Shown: one piece after another, positions 44,366 through 53,486 of the stretch
Position numbering within the stretch: position 1 is the stretch's first letter
How the letters are laid out: each line of letters starts with the position of its first letter
Assembly (NCBI GenBank): GCA_045648175.1
Contig: JAZRNN010000029.1
Location: 1 to 64,000, forward strand
Direction: 5' to 3'
Origin: SIG440 sp045648175
Lineage (GTDB): Bacteria > Bacillota > Clostridia > Monoglobales > Monoglobaceae
DNA length: 64,000 nucleotides
Position numbers and translations under genes: made by a program
The notes under the pieces: model-generated
The model's database searches: none
What the model was told of the DNA's origin: nothing
The model's input: the letters and a program-made list of their open reading frames with translations, nothing else

Positions 44366-44374
44366 TGTGGATAA
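44366..44374 (-). promoter_or_regulatory. Consensus DnaA box
   Basis: TGTGGATAA on the plus strand is an exact TTATCCACA on the minus strand, about 25 bases upstream of the ferredoxin -35. Confidence 0.75.
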
Positions 44375-44398
44375 GTAACATATTTTTTAAATTAGGAA

Positions 44399-44427
44399 TT
44401 GACAAATTATATAAAATAATATATTAT
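44399..44427 (+). promoter_or_regulatory. Ferredoxin promoter
   Basis: TTGACA (44399-44404), a 17-base spacer and TATTAT (44422-44427). The 5' leader then holds a small TAATAC/GTATTA hairpin before the ribosome site. Confidence 0.75.
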
Positions 44428-44483
44428 ATAGGATGTAATACGAAGTATTATATATTATTCTATCTGAATAAGAGGTGAAAAAA

Positions 44484-44651
44484 ATGGCTTATACAATTAG
44501 TGATGATTGCATCATGTGCGGTGCTTGCGTTGGCGAATGTCCCGTAGATGCAATTTCTGAGGGTGACGGCAAATACGTTATTGATGCAGATGTATGTCTT
44601 GATTGCGGCGCATGTGCAGGTGCTTGTCCCGTAGACGCGCCTCAGGCATAA
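44484..44651 (+). CDS. 2[4Fe-4S] ferredoxin
   Basis: A 55-residue clostridial-type ferredoxin carrying low-potential electrons. Two cluster motifs, CIMCGACVGECP and CLDCGACAGACP, each give C-x2-C-x2-C-x3-CP, and the internal two-fold repeat is clear. The start ATG 44484 follows AGAGGTG (44471-44477) and the gene has its own promoter and terminator. Its location directly beside the origin gap, where dnaA or rpmH genes are usually found, is notable and would favour high gene dosage. Confidence 0.95.
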   Translation: MAYTISDDCIMCGACVGECPVDAISEGDGKYVIDADVCLDCGACAGACPVDAPQA

Positions 44652-44671
44652 TTAAATTAAAATTTTATAAG

Positions 44672-44704
44672 AAAGAGAGTGCTGCGTCAGTTGTACTCTC
44701 TTTT
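44672..44704 (+). terminator. Ferredoxin terminator
   Basis: AAAGAGAGT (44672-44680) pairs with ACTCTCTTT (44695-44703) around a 14-base loop, followed by T. It ends 18 bases before rsmG. Confidence 0.75.
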
Positions 44705-44720
44705 AATTTAAAGGTGAATT

Positions 44721-45425
44721 ATGGATATTAATATTTTTGAAAAAGGTATCAGAGATCTTACTTTAAATATAGATAATGAAAAGATAGAAAAATTCAAAAT
44801 TTTTTCTTCTCTTTTGATTGAATGGAATAAAAAAATGAATTTAACAGCTGTTACTGATCCTGCAGAAATTTCTGTGAAACATTTTCTTGACAGTATTGCA
44901 CCTCTTTCGGTAATTGAAATAAAAAAAGATTCTAAAATTATTGATGTTGGAACGGGTGCAGGCTTTCCCGGAATTCCTTTAAAGATAGTAAGAGAAGATT
45001 TAGATTTTACTTTTATGGATTCTTTAAATAAAAGAATTAATTTTTTAAAAGAAGTTTCAGATAAAGTTGGTTTCGATAAAGTAGAATTTATTCATTCAAG
45101 AGCAGAAGATGCAGGAAAAAATAAAAATTATCGTGAAAAGTATGATTATGCGGTTTCCCGTGCAGTTGCAAACCTTAAAGTTTTATGTGAGTATTGTATT
45201 CCTTTTGTAAAGGTAGGGGGATATTTTATTGCATTTAAACAATTTGAAGTAAATGATGAAATAGAAGATGCAAGAGCTATGATTGGAACTTTGGGTGGAA
45301 AAATAGAAAATATAAAAGAAATTACTATTCCTCAATCAGATATAAAGAGAAAGATAATAATTATTGAAAAAGTAAAGGATACACCAATTCAATTCCCACG
45401 GCAACCGAATAAAATAAAAAAATAA
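44721..45425 (+). CDS. rsmG: 16S rRNA G527 methyltransferase
   Basis: RsmG (GidB) methylates N7 of G527 in 16S rRNA. The 234 residues have the NLTAV motif (about 34-38), the SAM-binding DVGTGAGFPGIPLK (about 75-88), and the VSRAVANL segment (about 148-155). AAAGGTGAATT precedes ATG 44721. RsmG genes are often near the origin with parAB; here parAB lies 12 kb further on and mnmG is absent. The gene is AT-rich like recF and dnaN. Confidence 0.95.
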   Translation: MDINIFEKGIRDLTLNIDNEKIEKFKIFSSLLIEWNKKMNLTAVTDPAEISVKHFLDSIAPLSVIEIKKDSKIIDVGTGAGFPGIPLKIVREDLDFTFMDSLNKRINFLKEVSDKVGFDKVEFIHSRAEDAGKNKNYREKYDYAVSRAVANLKVLCEYCIPFVKVGGYFIAFKQFEVNDEIEDARAMIGTLGGKIENIKEITIPQSDIKRKIIIIEKVKDTPIQFPRQPNKIKK

Positions 45426-45444
45426 TTTAACAGAAGGGAAAAGA

Positions 45445-45743
45445 ATGATATATAAAGTAACCTTAAATCTTTAAATAGACTACATTATAGATGTAGAAAG
45501 TATAAAAGAGGGACATGTAAATAGAAGTTCTTATGAAAAAATAATTCCCGGAGGAAAGGGAATAAATGTTTAAAGATACCTTAATAATTTAGATGTTAAA
45601 AGTTATGTTTAGGGATTTTCAGTAGGGGTTACAGGAAAATATATATATTCTTTTTAAAAAAAATTTGTGCAGGCTCGGTAAGTGACTTTTCTGAAGAGTT
45701 TGAAACAAAAGGGGATATTTATAAATTGTATGATAATTTATAA
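45445..45743 (+). pseudogene. Decayed fragment of a FruK/PfkB-type sugar kinase
   Basis: Reading from ATG 45445 gives MIYKVTLN, a stop, then IDYIIDVESIKEGHVNR, IIPGGKGINV, a stop, RYLNNLDVKSYV, a stop, GFSVGVTGKYI. This follows the N-terminal third of 1-phosphofructokinase / tagatose-6-P kinase (MIYTVTLNPSIDY, PGGKGINVSRVL, GFxxGxxG) closely. At least four in-frame stops (45472 TAA, 45568 TAA, 45613 TAG, 45655 TAA) and loss of the C-terminal ATP-binding two thirds show that it is dead. A ribosome site AGAAGGGAAAAG remains. It ends before the terminator at 45751. Confidence 0.75.
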
Positions 45744-45745
45744 AA

Positions 45746-45780
45746 AAAAAAAAACCACCAGTGCGGTGGTTTTCTTTTTT
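45746..45780. terminator. Bidirectional terminator between fruK remnant and pgm
   Basis: AAAACCACC (45751-45759) pairs with GGTGGTTTT (45765-45773) around AGTGC, flanked by an A run on the left and a T run on the right. It serves the leftward pgm and any rightward transcript. Confidence 0.85.
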
Positions 45781-47502
45781 TTAATCTATAATTTTTTTAA
45801 TGTCTTCTTCAACTAAAGATGCAAGTTTATCAAGTTCTTCAGGTGACTTCCCACAGAACATACAATAAAGTTTTATTTTTGGTTCTGTCCCAGAAGGTCT
45901 TATAATAAAGTTGTTTTTATCCTCAAGTTCAAGATATATAACATTTGATTTGGGAAGAAGTATTTTTTCAGTTTCTCCGCTATTTATGGCTGTTCTTAAA
46001 GAAGTAGAATAGTCACGAATTGCAAGAACTTTTTTTCCTGCGATGGTTTTTGGAGGATTGCATCTTGTTTTTTCCATTATATTTTTAATTTTTGCAATTC
46101 CTTCAATGCCTTCTAATGTAACAGATTTTACAAATTCATTATAATATCCGTATTTTTTGTATATGTTCTGTAGTTGGTCATAAAGACTGAGACCCTTTTC
46201 ACGATAGTAAAGAGCCATCTCTGCAATAAGCATACTTGCTGCAACTGCGTCCTTGTCACGAGCATATGTTCCTGCAAGTGAACCATAACTTTCTTCAAAA
46301 CCAAAAAGGTATGTACCGATTCCGGTTTCTTCGGACTCTTTTATTTTTTCACCAATAAATTTAAAGCCTGTGAGAACATCTTTCATTTCAACACCATAGA
46401 AATCACAGATGTCTTTTGTAATATTGGTTGTTACAATTGTTTTTACAACAAAACCATCTTTGGGAAGAATGCCCCTTTCTTTTTTCATACTGAGAATATA
46501 TTCTGTCAATAGAACCCCTGTTTGGTTTCCTGTAAGGACAATATAATCACTATTTTCATCTTTCACAAGAACACCTACACGGTCAGCGTCGGGGTCTGTA
46601 CCGATAATAAGGTCGGCGTTGTTTTCTTTTGCAATTTCTATGGCAAGAGCAAAGCCTTCTTTGTTTTCAGGATTGGGTGAGGAAACAGTTGGGAAAGCTC
46701 CGTCCGGGTTTTCTTGTTCTTTTACAACCATCACATTTTCAAAACCAATTCTGTTTAAAATTTTACGTACGGGTTTGTTTCCTGTACCGTGGAAGGGTGT
46801 ATATACAAACTTCATATTTTTGCCGGACTTTTTAACCAATTCGGGATTCAAACACAAAGATTGAATAATGTTCAAATATTCTTCTTCAACTTCTTCACCC
46901 ATTAATTCAATCATACCGGATTTTATGCCTTCATTAAAGTTACACATTTTTGCACCGCCAAAGACAGGGGTTTTTTCGATTTCTTCAAGAACAATTGCAG
47001 CAAGGTCGGGATTAAGCTGTGCGCCGTCTTCGCCGTAAACTTTATAGCCGTTATATTTAGCAGGGTTGTGGCTTGCGGTAATTGCTATGCCGGCATTTGC
47101 TTTTTTATAACGAACAGCAAAAGAAAGCTCAGGAACGGGTTTAAGCTCTGAAAAAAGATATACCTTTATTCCGTTTGCTGCAAGAACGCAGGCAGAAACT
47201 TTTGCAAATTCGTCAGATTTGTGTCTGCTGTCATATGCAATCGCAACAGAAAGATTTGAATTGTCAGCGTTTGTCTTTTTAAGCTGATTTGCAAGACCTT
47301 GTGTTGCACGGGCAACAACATAGTTATTTATACGATTTAATCCAAGTCCAATAACACCTCGAAGACCTGCAGTACCAAACTCAAGAGATTGATAAAATCT
47401 GTCTTTTATTTCGGCATCATTTTCTTTTATTTTTTCAAGCTCTGTTCTTTCTTCTTCATTTACATTACAAAGCCATAAGTCGTATTCTTTTAAGTAGTCC
47501 AT
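45781..47502 (-). CDS. pgm: Phosphoglucomutase/phosphomannomutase
   Basis: Interconverts hexose 1- and 6-phosphates. The 573 residues match the PgcA-type alpha-D-phosphohexomutase group of Firmicutes: GTAGLRGVIG (about 44-53), the catalytic serine loop ITASHNPAKYNGYK (about 139-152), the metal loop GTDPDADRVG (about 294-303), and the C-terminal phosphate loop RPSGTEPKIK (about 535-544). It is transcribed against its neighbours from its own promoter and is the only minus-strand gene between the origin gap and 60.8 kb. Confidence 0.94.
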   Translation of the reverse strand: MDYLKEYDLWLCNVNEEERTELEKIKENDAEIKDRFYQSLEFGTAGLRGVIGLGLNRINNYVVARATQGLANQLKKTNADNSNLSVAIAYDSRHKSDEFAKVSACVLAANGIKVYLFSELKPVPELSFAVRYKKANAGIAITASHNPAKYNGYKVYGEDGAQLNPDLAAIVLEEIEKTPVFGGAKMCNFNEGIKSGMIELMGEEVEEEYLNIIQSLCLNPELVKKSGKNMKFVYTPFHGTGNKPVRKILNRIGFENVMVVKEQENPDGAFPTVSSPNPENKEGFALAIEIAKENNADLIIGTDPDADRVGVLVKDENSDYIVLTGNQTGVLLTEYILSMKKERGILPKDGFVVKTIVTTNITKDICDFYGVEMKDVLTGFKFIGEKIKESEETGIGTYLFGFEESYGSLAGTYARDKDAVAASMLIAEMALYYREKGLSLYDQLQNIYKKYGYYNEFVKSVTLEGIEGIAKIKNIMEKTRCNPPKTIAGKKVLAIRDYSTSLRTAINSGETEKILLPKSNVIYLELEDKNNFIIRPSGTEPKIKLYCMFCGKSPEELDKLASLVEEDIKKIID

Positions 47503-47540
47503 AATATGCTCCTTCCGTATATATTTAACATATTAATTAT

Positions 47541-47569
47541 ATTATAACATATGTAATATTTTTTGTCAA
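47541..47569 (-). promoter_or_regulatory. pgm promoter
   Basis: On the minus strand TTGACA (47569-47564), a 17-base spacer and a consensus TATAAT (47546-47541). Confidence 0.85.
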
Positions 47570-47574
47570 AAAGA

Positions 47575-47603
47575 TTGATATTTGACTTTAAATTTGGTAT
47601 TAT
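47575..47603 (+). promoter_or_regulatory. rpiB promoter
   Basis: TTGATA (47575-47580), a 17-base spacer and TATTAT (47598-47603), back to back with the pgm promoter. Confidence 0.65.
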
Positions 47604-47639
47604 TAATATGGAATATAATTTTAAAAGGAGAGAAACAAA

Positions 47640-48074
47640 ATGATAGCAATCGGTTGTGACCACGGCGGTATAAATTTAAAGGAAACAATCAAGAAATTTC
47701 TTGACGAAAAAGGATTGGAATATAAAGATTTTGGAACATACAGCACAGATTCGTGTGATTATCCTGATTATGCAAAAGCTGTTTGTGAAGGAGTTATTTC
47801 GGGTGAGTGTGAAAAGGGAATTTTAATTTGCGGAACAGGAATCGGGATGAGCATTGCTGCAAATAAAATAGATGGTATCCGTGCGGCACACGTTACAGAT
47901 ACATATAGTGCAAAAATGACCCGTGAGCATAATAATGCCAATGTAATTTGTCTTGGCGAAAGAATTACAGGATGCGACCTTGCACTTGAGATAGTTAATG
48001 CATATTTAAATGCAGAGTTCCAGGGTGGAAGACATCAGAACAGAGTTGATAAGCTGATGGCTTTTGAAAAATAA
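47640..48074 (+). CDS. rpiB: Ribose-5-phosphate isomerase B
   Basis: Interconverts ribose-5-P and ribulose-5-P. The 144-residue RpiB/LacAB fold protein has IGCDHGGINLKE (3-14), DYPDYA (about 40), the catalytic Cys in GILICGTGIGMSIAANK (about 60-76), and HNNANVICLGER (about 98-109). An AAAAGGAGAG site precedes ATG 47640. ispG follows after 23 bases, so they may share a transcript. Confidence 0.95.
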   Translation: MIAIGCDHGGINLKETIKKFLDEKGLEYKDFGTYSTDSCDYPDYAKAVCEGVISGECEKGILICGTGIGMSIAANKIDGIRAAHVTDTYSAKMTREHNNANVICLGERITGCDLALEIVNAYLNAEFQGGRHQNRVDKLMAFEK

Positions 48075-48097
48075 ATATAAGAAGAGGTGGGGTATAA

Positions 48098-49141
48098 GTG
48101 AACAATATCCGCAAAGTTAAAATAGGTAATATTGAAATTGGTGGTGGAAACAAAATTGCCGTTCAGTCAATGACAACAGCATATACGGCAAACGTAGACA
48201 AGACAGTTGAGCAGATTAAAAATCTTGAAAAAGCAGGGTGTGATATTGTTCGTGTTGCGGTTTTGGATGAAGAAAGTGCAAAGGCTGTATATAGTATTAA
48301 AAAAAGAATAAATATACCTCTTGTTGCGGACATTCATTTTGATTACCGCCTTGCCCTGACTTGTATGGAACGAGGAATTGATAAAATAAGAATTAATCCC
48401 GGAAATATTGGCAGTGAGGACAGAGCCAGGGCTGTATGTGAGGAAGCCAAGCGCCGTAATATTCCCATAAGAATAGGAGTAAACGGCGGTTCTCTTGAAA
48501 AAGAAATTTTAGAAAAGTATGGTGAGGCAACCCCTGAAGCTATGGTTGAAAGTGCGATGGGGCATGTAAAAATCTTAGAAAAATACGATTTTTATGATAC
48601 GGTAATTTCGATTAAATCTTCGGATGTAAGAAAAACCATAGAGGCATATCGCTTAGCACGAGAGAGATTTGAATATCCCCTTCATTTAGGAGTTACAGAG
48701 GCTGGGACTTATAAAAGTGGAGTAATAAAATCTTCAATAGGTATAGGTTCGCTTTTAGCAGACGGCATAGGAGAAACCATTCGCGTATCGCTTACCGATG
48801 ACCCCGTGCTTGAGGTTGAAACGGCCAAATCAATTTTAAAATCATTAAACCTTATTGATGAAGGAATTGAGGTTGTTTCGTGCCCGACTTGTGCGCGTTG
48901 CAAAATAAATCTTATTCCTATTGCTAAGAAAGTTAACGAGAAGTTAGAGGGATGCGACAAAAAGCTGAAGGTTGCTGTTATGGGATGTGTGGTAAACGGT
49001 CCAGGTGAGGCAAAGGATGCGGATATTGGAATTGCCGGCGGTGACGGTTGTGCAGTTCTTTTTAAAAAGGGAAAAATTATAGGGAAAATACCGGAAGAAA
49101 AAATTGTGGAAACCCTTTTGAGAGAAATTGAAAAAATGTGA
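48098..49141 (+). CDS. ispG: 4-Hydroxy-3-methylbut-2-enyl diphosphate synthase
   Basis: Penultimate step of the MEP isoprenoid pathway; a 4Fe-4S enzyme needing reduced ferredoxin or flavodoxin. The 347 residues show VQSMTTAYTANVDKT (about 21-35), the cluster Cys set CPTCARC (about 265-271) with a third Cys in MGCVVNGPGEA (about 298-308), and DIGIAGGDG. The GTG start 48098 follows AAGAGGTGG. polC begins 11 bases downstream. No other MEP gene lies in the window. Confidence 0.95.
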   Translation: MNNIRKVKIGNIEIGGGNKIAVQSMTTAYTANVDKTVEQIKNLEKAGCDIVRVAVLDEESAKAVYSIKKRINIPLVADIHFDYRLALTCMERGIDKIRINPGNIGSEDRARAVCEEAKRRNIPIRIGVNGGSLEKEILEKYGEATPEAMVESAMGHVKILEKYDFYDTVISIKSSDVRKTIEAYRLARERFEYPLHLGVTEAGTYKSGVIKSSIGIGSLLADGIGETIRVSLTDDPVLEVETAKSILKSLNLIDEGIEVVSCPTCARCKINLIPIAKKVNEKLEGCDKKLKVAVMGCVVNGPGEAKDADIGIAGGDGCAVLFKKGKIIGKIPEEKIVETLLREIEKM

Positions 49142-49152
49142 GGATAATTTAA

Positions 49153-52100
49153 ATGCCGGGCTTATTGGATATTTTTGACAAGGTGACCATGCTTGAGTCT
49201 TTTGCAAAAAAGCTTGAAAAATTAGAAGTTATGGACTTTGTCGTTGATATAAATAGTAAATCGGTCAGGATTGTTTTAGGTGCAGACACAATTGTTGACA
49301 AGCCGGAACTTTTTAGTTTTGTCGAGCAGGTAAAAAGTGTTTACAGCCTTAATGATGTTGATGTTAGAATTAAATACACGGGAGTAGGTTTCAGTGAAGA
49401 ATATTACAGAAACCTACTTGTTTCGCTGTTTAGAAAAAGCAGTATATGCAAAGCCTTTTTGACAGGCAGTTATGGGGAACTGAGAGACGGAGTTCTTGAA
49501 ATAAAAAACGTTAAATGCGGCAGAGATATTCTTGAGAAAAACCGATGTTCCGAAATTCTTGCAGAAATTATAAGTTTTGAATTTGGTAAGAATATCCGTG
49601 TCGTAATAGATGCTGAAGATATTGATATGGAAAGCTATTCTTTAGAAAAAGAAGAGCGTGTCAGCAATGAAGAAAGGCGTCTTGCAGAAATTGTTGCAAG
49701 CCGTGAGCCGTTGCCTATTCCTGAAGAAGACGAGGATGAGGAAGAAGATCTAGAAGATTACAGTACAAAAATGGGTCTTATTTACGGCAGAGCTATAAAA
49801 GAGAAAGTAATGCCAATGATAGATATAGCTCCCGACGGGAAGATTTATTGTGTCAAGGGCGAAATTATAGATACCGAAGTTCGTGAAATAAGGAAGGACG
49901 GGGAGATTGCGTTTATTGCAGTCAACTTTGATATAGGAGATGATAATTGGGCAATATCCTGTGAATTGTTTGGTAAAGCCAAGGATGTAAAAAAGGTTGT
50001 TCCTGCCATAAGAACAGGCAACATGCTTTCTGTCAGGGGCAGTTATAAGTATGACGAAAGAGCCCATGGCGAAAAGATGAAAGTTTTGTCTTTTGAAAGG
50101 CACGAGAGCGCTGCGCCCAGAACGGATAATGCAGAAAAGAAAAGGGTGGAATTGCACCTTCATACAAAAATGAGTGCAAAGGATGCGGTGTCGTCAGCGG
50201 CAGACCTTATTAATCGCGCGGCAAAATGGGGTCACCCTGCAATTGCCATAACAGACCACGGTGTGGCACAGGCCTTCCCGGAAGCATTTTGCGCAGCAAA
50301 GAAGTTGAAAAAAGCAGGAACGCCAATTAAGGTTCTTTACGGAACGGAAGGCTATCTTGTCAATGACTTGCCGCTTAAGTCAAAAAAAGAAGAGGGGTTT
50401 AAAGATAATACATATATTGTTTTCGACATAGAAACCACAGGATTAAGCTTTGAGACAGAATCCTTTACTGAAATCGGTGCAGTTAAAATTTCAGGAGGAG
50501 AGGTTGTTGACAGATTTTCACAGTTAATTAATCCTGAAAAACCGATACCTCAAAAGATTGTGGAGCTTACCGGCATACACGATAAAATGGTTGAAGGTAT
50601 GCCGACAATTAGTGAAGTTTTGCCCGAGTTCATAAAGTTTTGTGACGGAAATACTGTTGTTGCTCACAATGCAAAATTTGATGTGGGTTTTGTAAGGGCA
50701 TTTGCAAAAAAGCAAGGATTGAGTTTTAAGAACGATGTTATAGATACAGTAGCTTTGTCAAGAGCGCTTTATCCTGACGAGCGTTCGCACAAGCTGAACA
50801 TTGTTGCTAAAAGATTGGGTGTAACATTAGAAAATCATCATCGTGCAGTTGATGATGCAGAGGCATGTGCAGGAATATTCCTTAAGCTTATGGAAATGAA
50901 GGAAGAGCACGACAAAGGAATGGGTGAGGAATATAACATAAAAACGAATCCTGAACTTTTGAAAAAAGAATCTAACCATATAATTATTATGGCAAAAAAT
51001 GCTGTTGGGCTGAAAAATATGTATCAGCTTATATCTAAGTCAAATCTTGAGTATTTTTACAGAAGACCAAGAATCCCCAAAAGTGTTCTTGAAGAATATC
51101 GCGAAGGACTTGTTATAGGCAGCGCCTGCGAACAAGGAGAGCTTTATATTGCAATAAAAGAAGGAAGGCCTATAGAAGAAATAAAAGAAATTGCCGACCT
51201 TTATGATTATTTTGAAATTCAGCCACTTGGAAACAATGAATTTATGGTCAGGAGTGGTGAGGTTGACGGCAATGATGAGATTATTGAGATAAATAAAAGG
51301 ATTGTTGCATTGGGAGAAGAAATGAACAAACCAGTTGTGGCAACCTGTGATGTTCATTTTATGGACCCTGAGGAAGCAATGTACCGAAAAGTCCTTCTTG
51401 GCGCACAGGGTTTTGAGGATGCCGACAATCAGGCACCGTTGTTTTTCAGGACAACAGAGGAAATGCTTGAGGAATTCAGCTATCTTGGCAAGAATAAAGC
51501 GTATGAGGTGGTTGTAACCAATACAAACCTTGTTGCTGATATGATAGAGGACATTGAGCCTTTGAAGGATGGCTCATATCCCCCATCAATTGAAAACTGC
51601 GAGCAGGACCTTGAGGATATGTGTCATAAGCGTGCTTATGAAATTTACGGGGATGAGCTGCCCGAGATTGTTCAGAAGAGAATGGACAGGGAACTTGGCT
51701 GTATTCTGGGCTATGGTTATGCCGTAATGTATATGATTGCTCACAAGCTGGTTAAAAAATCAAACGAAGCGGGATATTTGGTTGGGTCGCGCGGCTCGGT
51801 TGGTTCATCGTTTGCGGCATTTCTTGCCGGAATTACCGAGGTTAATGCTCTTGCGCCTCATTATATTTGCCCCAAATGTAAAAAAAGTATCTTTTTTACC
51901 GAAGGTGAATATAACATAGGCATTGATATGCCCGACAAGGATTGTCCTGACTGCGGCGAGAGAATGAGGAAAGACGGATTTAACATTCCATTTGAAACAT
52001 TCCTTGGTTTTGAAGGCGATAAAGTTCCTGATATTGACCTTAACTTCTCAGGTGAGTATCAGGCAACAGCTCACAAATATGTTGGTGAGTTGTTTGGTGA

Positions 52101-53469
52101 AGAATTTGTGTTTAAGGCAGGAACAATCGGTACTATTGCTGAAAAGAATGCAATCGGCTATGCAAGAAAGTATTATGAGCAAAAGGGCATTACACCAACT
52201 CGTGCGGAACTGAAAAGAGCCTCTAAAGGGTTGGAAGGAGTAAAAAATACAACCGGTCAGCATCCGGGTGGTATTATTGTTTGTCCCAAGACAATGAACA
52301 TTCACGATTTTTGTCCTGTTCAGCATCCGGCAGAAAAGGTGGATTCGGGTATTATTACAACTCACTTTGATTTCCATTCAATTCACGATAATTTGTTGAA
52401 GCTTGATATACTGGGACATGATGACCCGTCTACCATAAGGATGCTTGAAAATCTTACAGGTCTTGACGCAACAAAAATACCACTTGATGACCCGGAAACC
52501 ATGAGAATATTTTCAAGCACCGAAACCATAGGGGTAACTCCGGAACAGATAAAGAGCAAGGTGGGAACGTTTGGTATTCCAGAATTTGGCACAAACTTTA
52601 CCCGACAGATGTTGCTTGACACGTTACCAACCACATTCTATGAGCTTGTTCTCATCGCAGGACTTTCTCACGGTACGGATGTGTGGCTGGGAAACGCTCA
52701 GGAGCTTATTAAAGCAGGGACGGCAACACTTTCAGAAGTTATTGGTGTTCGTGACGATATTATGACTTATCTTATGAATAAGGGAGTAGAGCCCAAAATG
52801 GCGTTCACCATCATGGAGTTTGTAAGAAAAGGACGTGCTGCAAAGGAAGGTATGCCCGAGAATTTTGAGCAGGCAATGATTGAGAATAAAGTTCCCGAAT
52901 GGTATATTGATTCCTGTAAAAAGATTAAATATATGTTCCCTAAAGCACATGCGGCAGCGTATGTAATGATGGCATTTAGAGTTGCATATTTTAAGGTGCA
53001 CTATCCGTTGGAGTTTTATATTGCATACTACACTGTTCGCGCAGACTTATTCGATGGAAAGATTATGGCAAAGGGTGATGAACATCTGCAAGCAGAGATG
53101 AAAAAGCTCCTTGACAGACAAAACGAATGGTCGGCAACCGATAAAAGTGTGTTTACCATTTGCGAAATTGTTCATGAAATGTATCAAAGGGGAATAGAGT
53201 TTGTGCCTGTTGACATTTATGAGTCGGATGCATTTAACTTTCAGAGGGTTGACGGAAAAATCAGACTTCCTATCAATGCCTTTCAGGGTGTTGGTGATGC
53301 AGCGGCGCAGAATATTGTTGAGGCGCGAAAGGAAGGGGAGTTTTTATCCATTGAAGACTTGAAGCAAAGGGCAAAGCTCACCAAGACCGTAATTGAAACA
53401 CTGCAGGAAAATGGTTGCCTTAAGGGTATGACCGAAACAAGCCAGATATCACTTTTTGATGAAATATAA
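49153..53469 (+). CDS. polC: DNA polymerase III alpha subunit, PolC type
   Basis: Main replicative polymerase of Firmicutes, with built-in proofreading. The 1438 residues contain an N-terminal domain and OB fold (about 1-325); a PHP domain split by the exonuclease (VELHLHTKMSAKDAV near 330); a DEDDh 3'-5' exonuclease starting IVFDIETTGL (about 423-432) with HRAVDDAEA; a zinc finger CPKCKK and CPDCGE (about 911 and 937); and the polymerase core with PDIDLNFSGEYQ (about 958-969). An acidic stretch (about 195-206) links early domains. Confidence 0.97.
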   Translation: MPGLLDIFDKVTMLESFAKKLEKLEVMDFVVDINSKSVRIVLGADTIVDKPELFSFVEQVKSVYSLNDVDVRIKYTGVGFSEEYYRNLLVSLFRKSSICKAFLTGSYGELRDGVLEIKNVKCGRDILEKNRCSEILAEIISFEFGKNIRVVIDAEDIDMESYSLEKEERVSNEERRLAEIVASREPLPIPEEDEDEEEDLEDYSTKMGLIYGRAIKEKVMPMIDIAPDGKIYCVKGEIIDTEVREIRKDGEIAFIAVNFDIGDDNWAISCELFGKAKDVKKVVPAIRTGNMLSVRGSYKYDERAHGEKMKVLSFERHESAAPRTDNAEKKRVELHLHTKMSAKDAVSSAADLINRAAKWGHPAIAITDHGVAQAFPEAFCAAKKLKKAGTPIKVLYGTEGYLVNDLPLKSKKEEGFKDNTYIVFDIETTGLSFETESFTEIGAVKISGGEVVDRFSQLINPEKPIPQKIVELTGIHDKMVEGMPTISEVLPEFIKFCDGNTVVAHNAKFDVGFVRAFAKKQGLSFKNDVIDTVALSRALYPDERSHKLNIVAKRLGVTLENHHRAVDDAEACAGIFLKLMEMKEEHDKGMGEEYNIKTNPELLKKESNHIIIMAKNAVGLKNMYQLISKSNLEYFYRRPRIPKSVLEEYREGLVIGSACEQGELYIAIKEGRPIEEIKEIADLYDYFEIQPLGNNEFMVRSGEVDGNDEIIEINKRIVALGEEMNKPVVATCDVHFMDPEEAMYRKVLLGAQGFEDADNQAPLFFRTTEEMLEEFSYLGKNKAYEVVVTNTNLVADMIEDIEPLKDGSYPPSIENCEQDLEDMCHKRAYEIYGDELPEIVQKRMDRELGCILGYGYAVMYMIAHKLVKKSNEAGYLVGSRGSVGSSFAAFLAGITEVNALAPHYICPKCKKSIFFTEGEYNIGIDMPDKDCPDCGERMRKDGFNIPFETFLGFEGDKVPDIDLNFSGEYQATAHKYVGELFGEEFVFKAGTIGTIAEKNAIGYARKYYEQKGITPTRAELKRASKGLEGVKNTTGQHPGGIIVCPKTMNIHDFCPVQHPAEKVDSGIITTHFDFHSIHDNLLKLDILGHDDPSTIRMLENLTGLDATKIPLDDPETMRIFSSTETIGVTPEQIKSKVGTFGIPEFGTNFTRQMLLDTLPTTFYELVLIAGLSHGTDVWLGNAQELIKAGTATLSEVIGVRDDIMTYLMNKGVEPKMAFTIMEFVRKGRAAKEGMPENFEQAMIENKVPEWYIDSCKKIKYMFPKAHAAAYVMMAFRVAYFKVHYPLEFYIAYYTVRADLFDGKIMAKGDEHLQAEMKKLLDRQNEWSATDKSVFTICEIVHEMYQRGIEFVPVDIYESDAFNFQRVDGKIRLPINAFQGVGDAAAQNIVEARKEGEFLSIEDLKQRAKLTKTVIETLQENGCLKGMTETSQISLFDEI

Positions 53470-53486
53470 GGAAAGAGGAAACAAAA

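Larger units (their letters stand above)
44022..44483. other. Probable replication origin (oriC) without adjacent dnaA
   Basis: A 462-base, very AT-rich gap between the leftward dnaN-recF-gyrB cluster and the rightward ferredoxin-rsmG genes. It holds one perfect DnaA box (44366-44374), a one-mismatch box (44087-44095), a weaker TTTTTCACA (44300-44308), a run of TAG triplets (44186-44203) next to pure AT sequence (44140-44183), and two divergent promoters. Gene orientation switches here. The number of good DnaA boxes is low for an oriC, so this is likely but not certain. Confidence 0.6.

Noticed and set aside
44484..44651. Possibility that dnaA lies on the right side of the gap
   Set aside because: The frame there is clearly a two-cluster ferredoxin, followed by rsmG. 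No DnaA motif (AAA+ or helix-turn-helix) occurs in any frame in the window.
45445..45743. Stop-codon reassignment or readthrough to explain the FruK-like frame
   Set aside because: All surrounding genes end normally with the same stop codons and have none internally, and the frame is also missing its C-terminal two thirds. Decay is the simpler reading.
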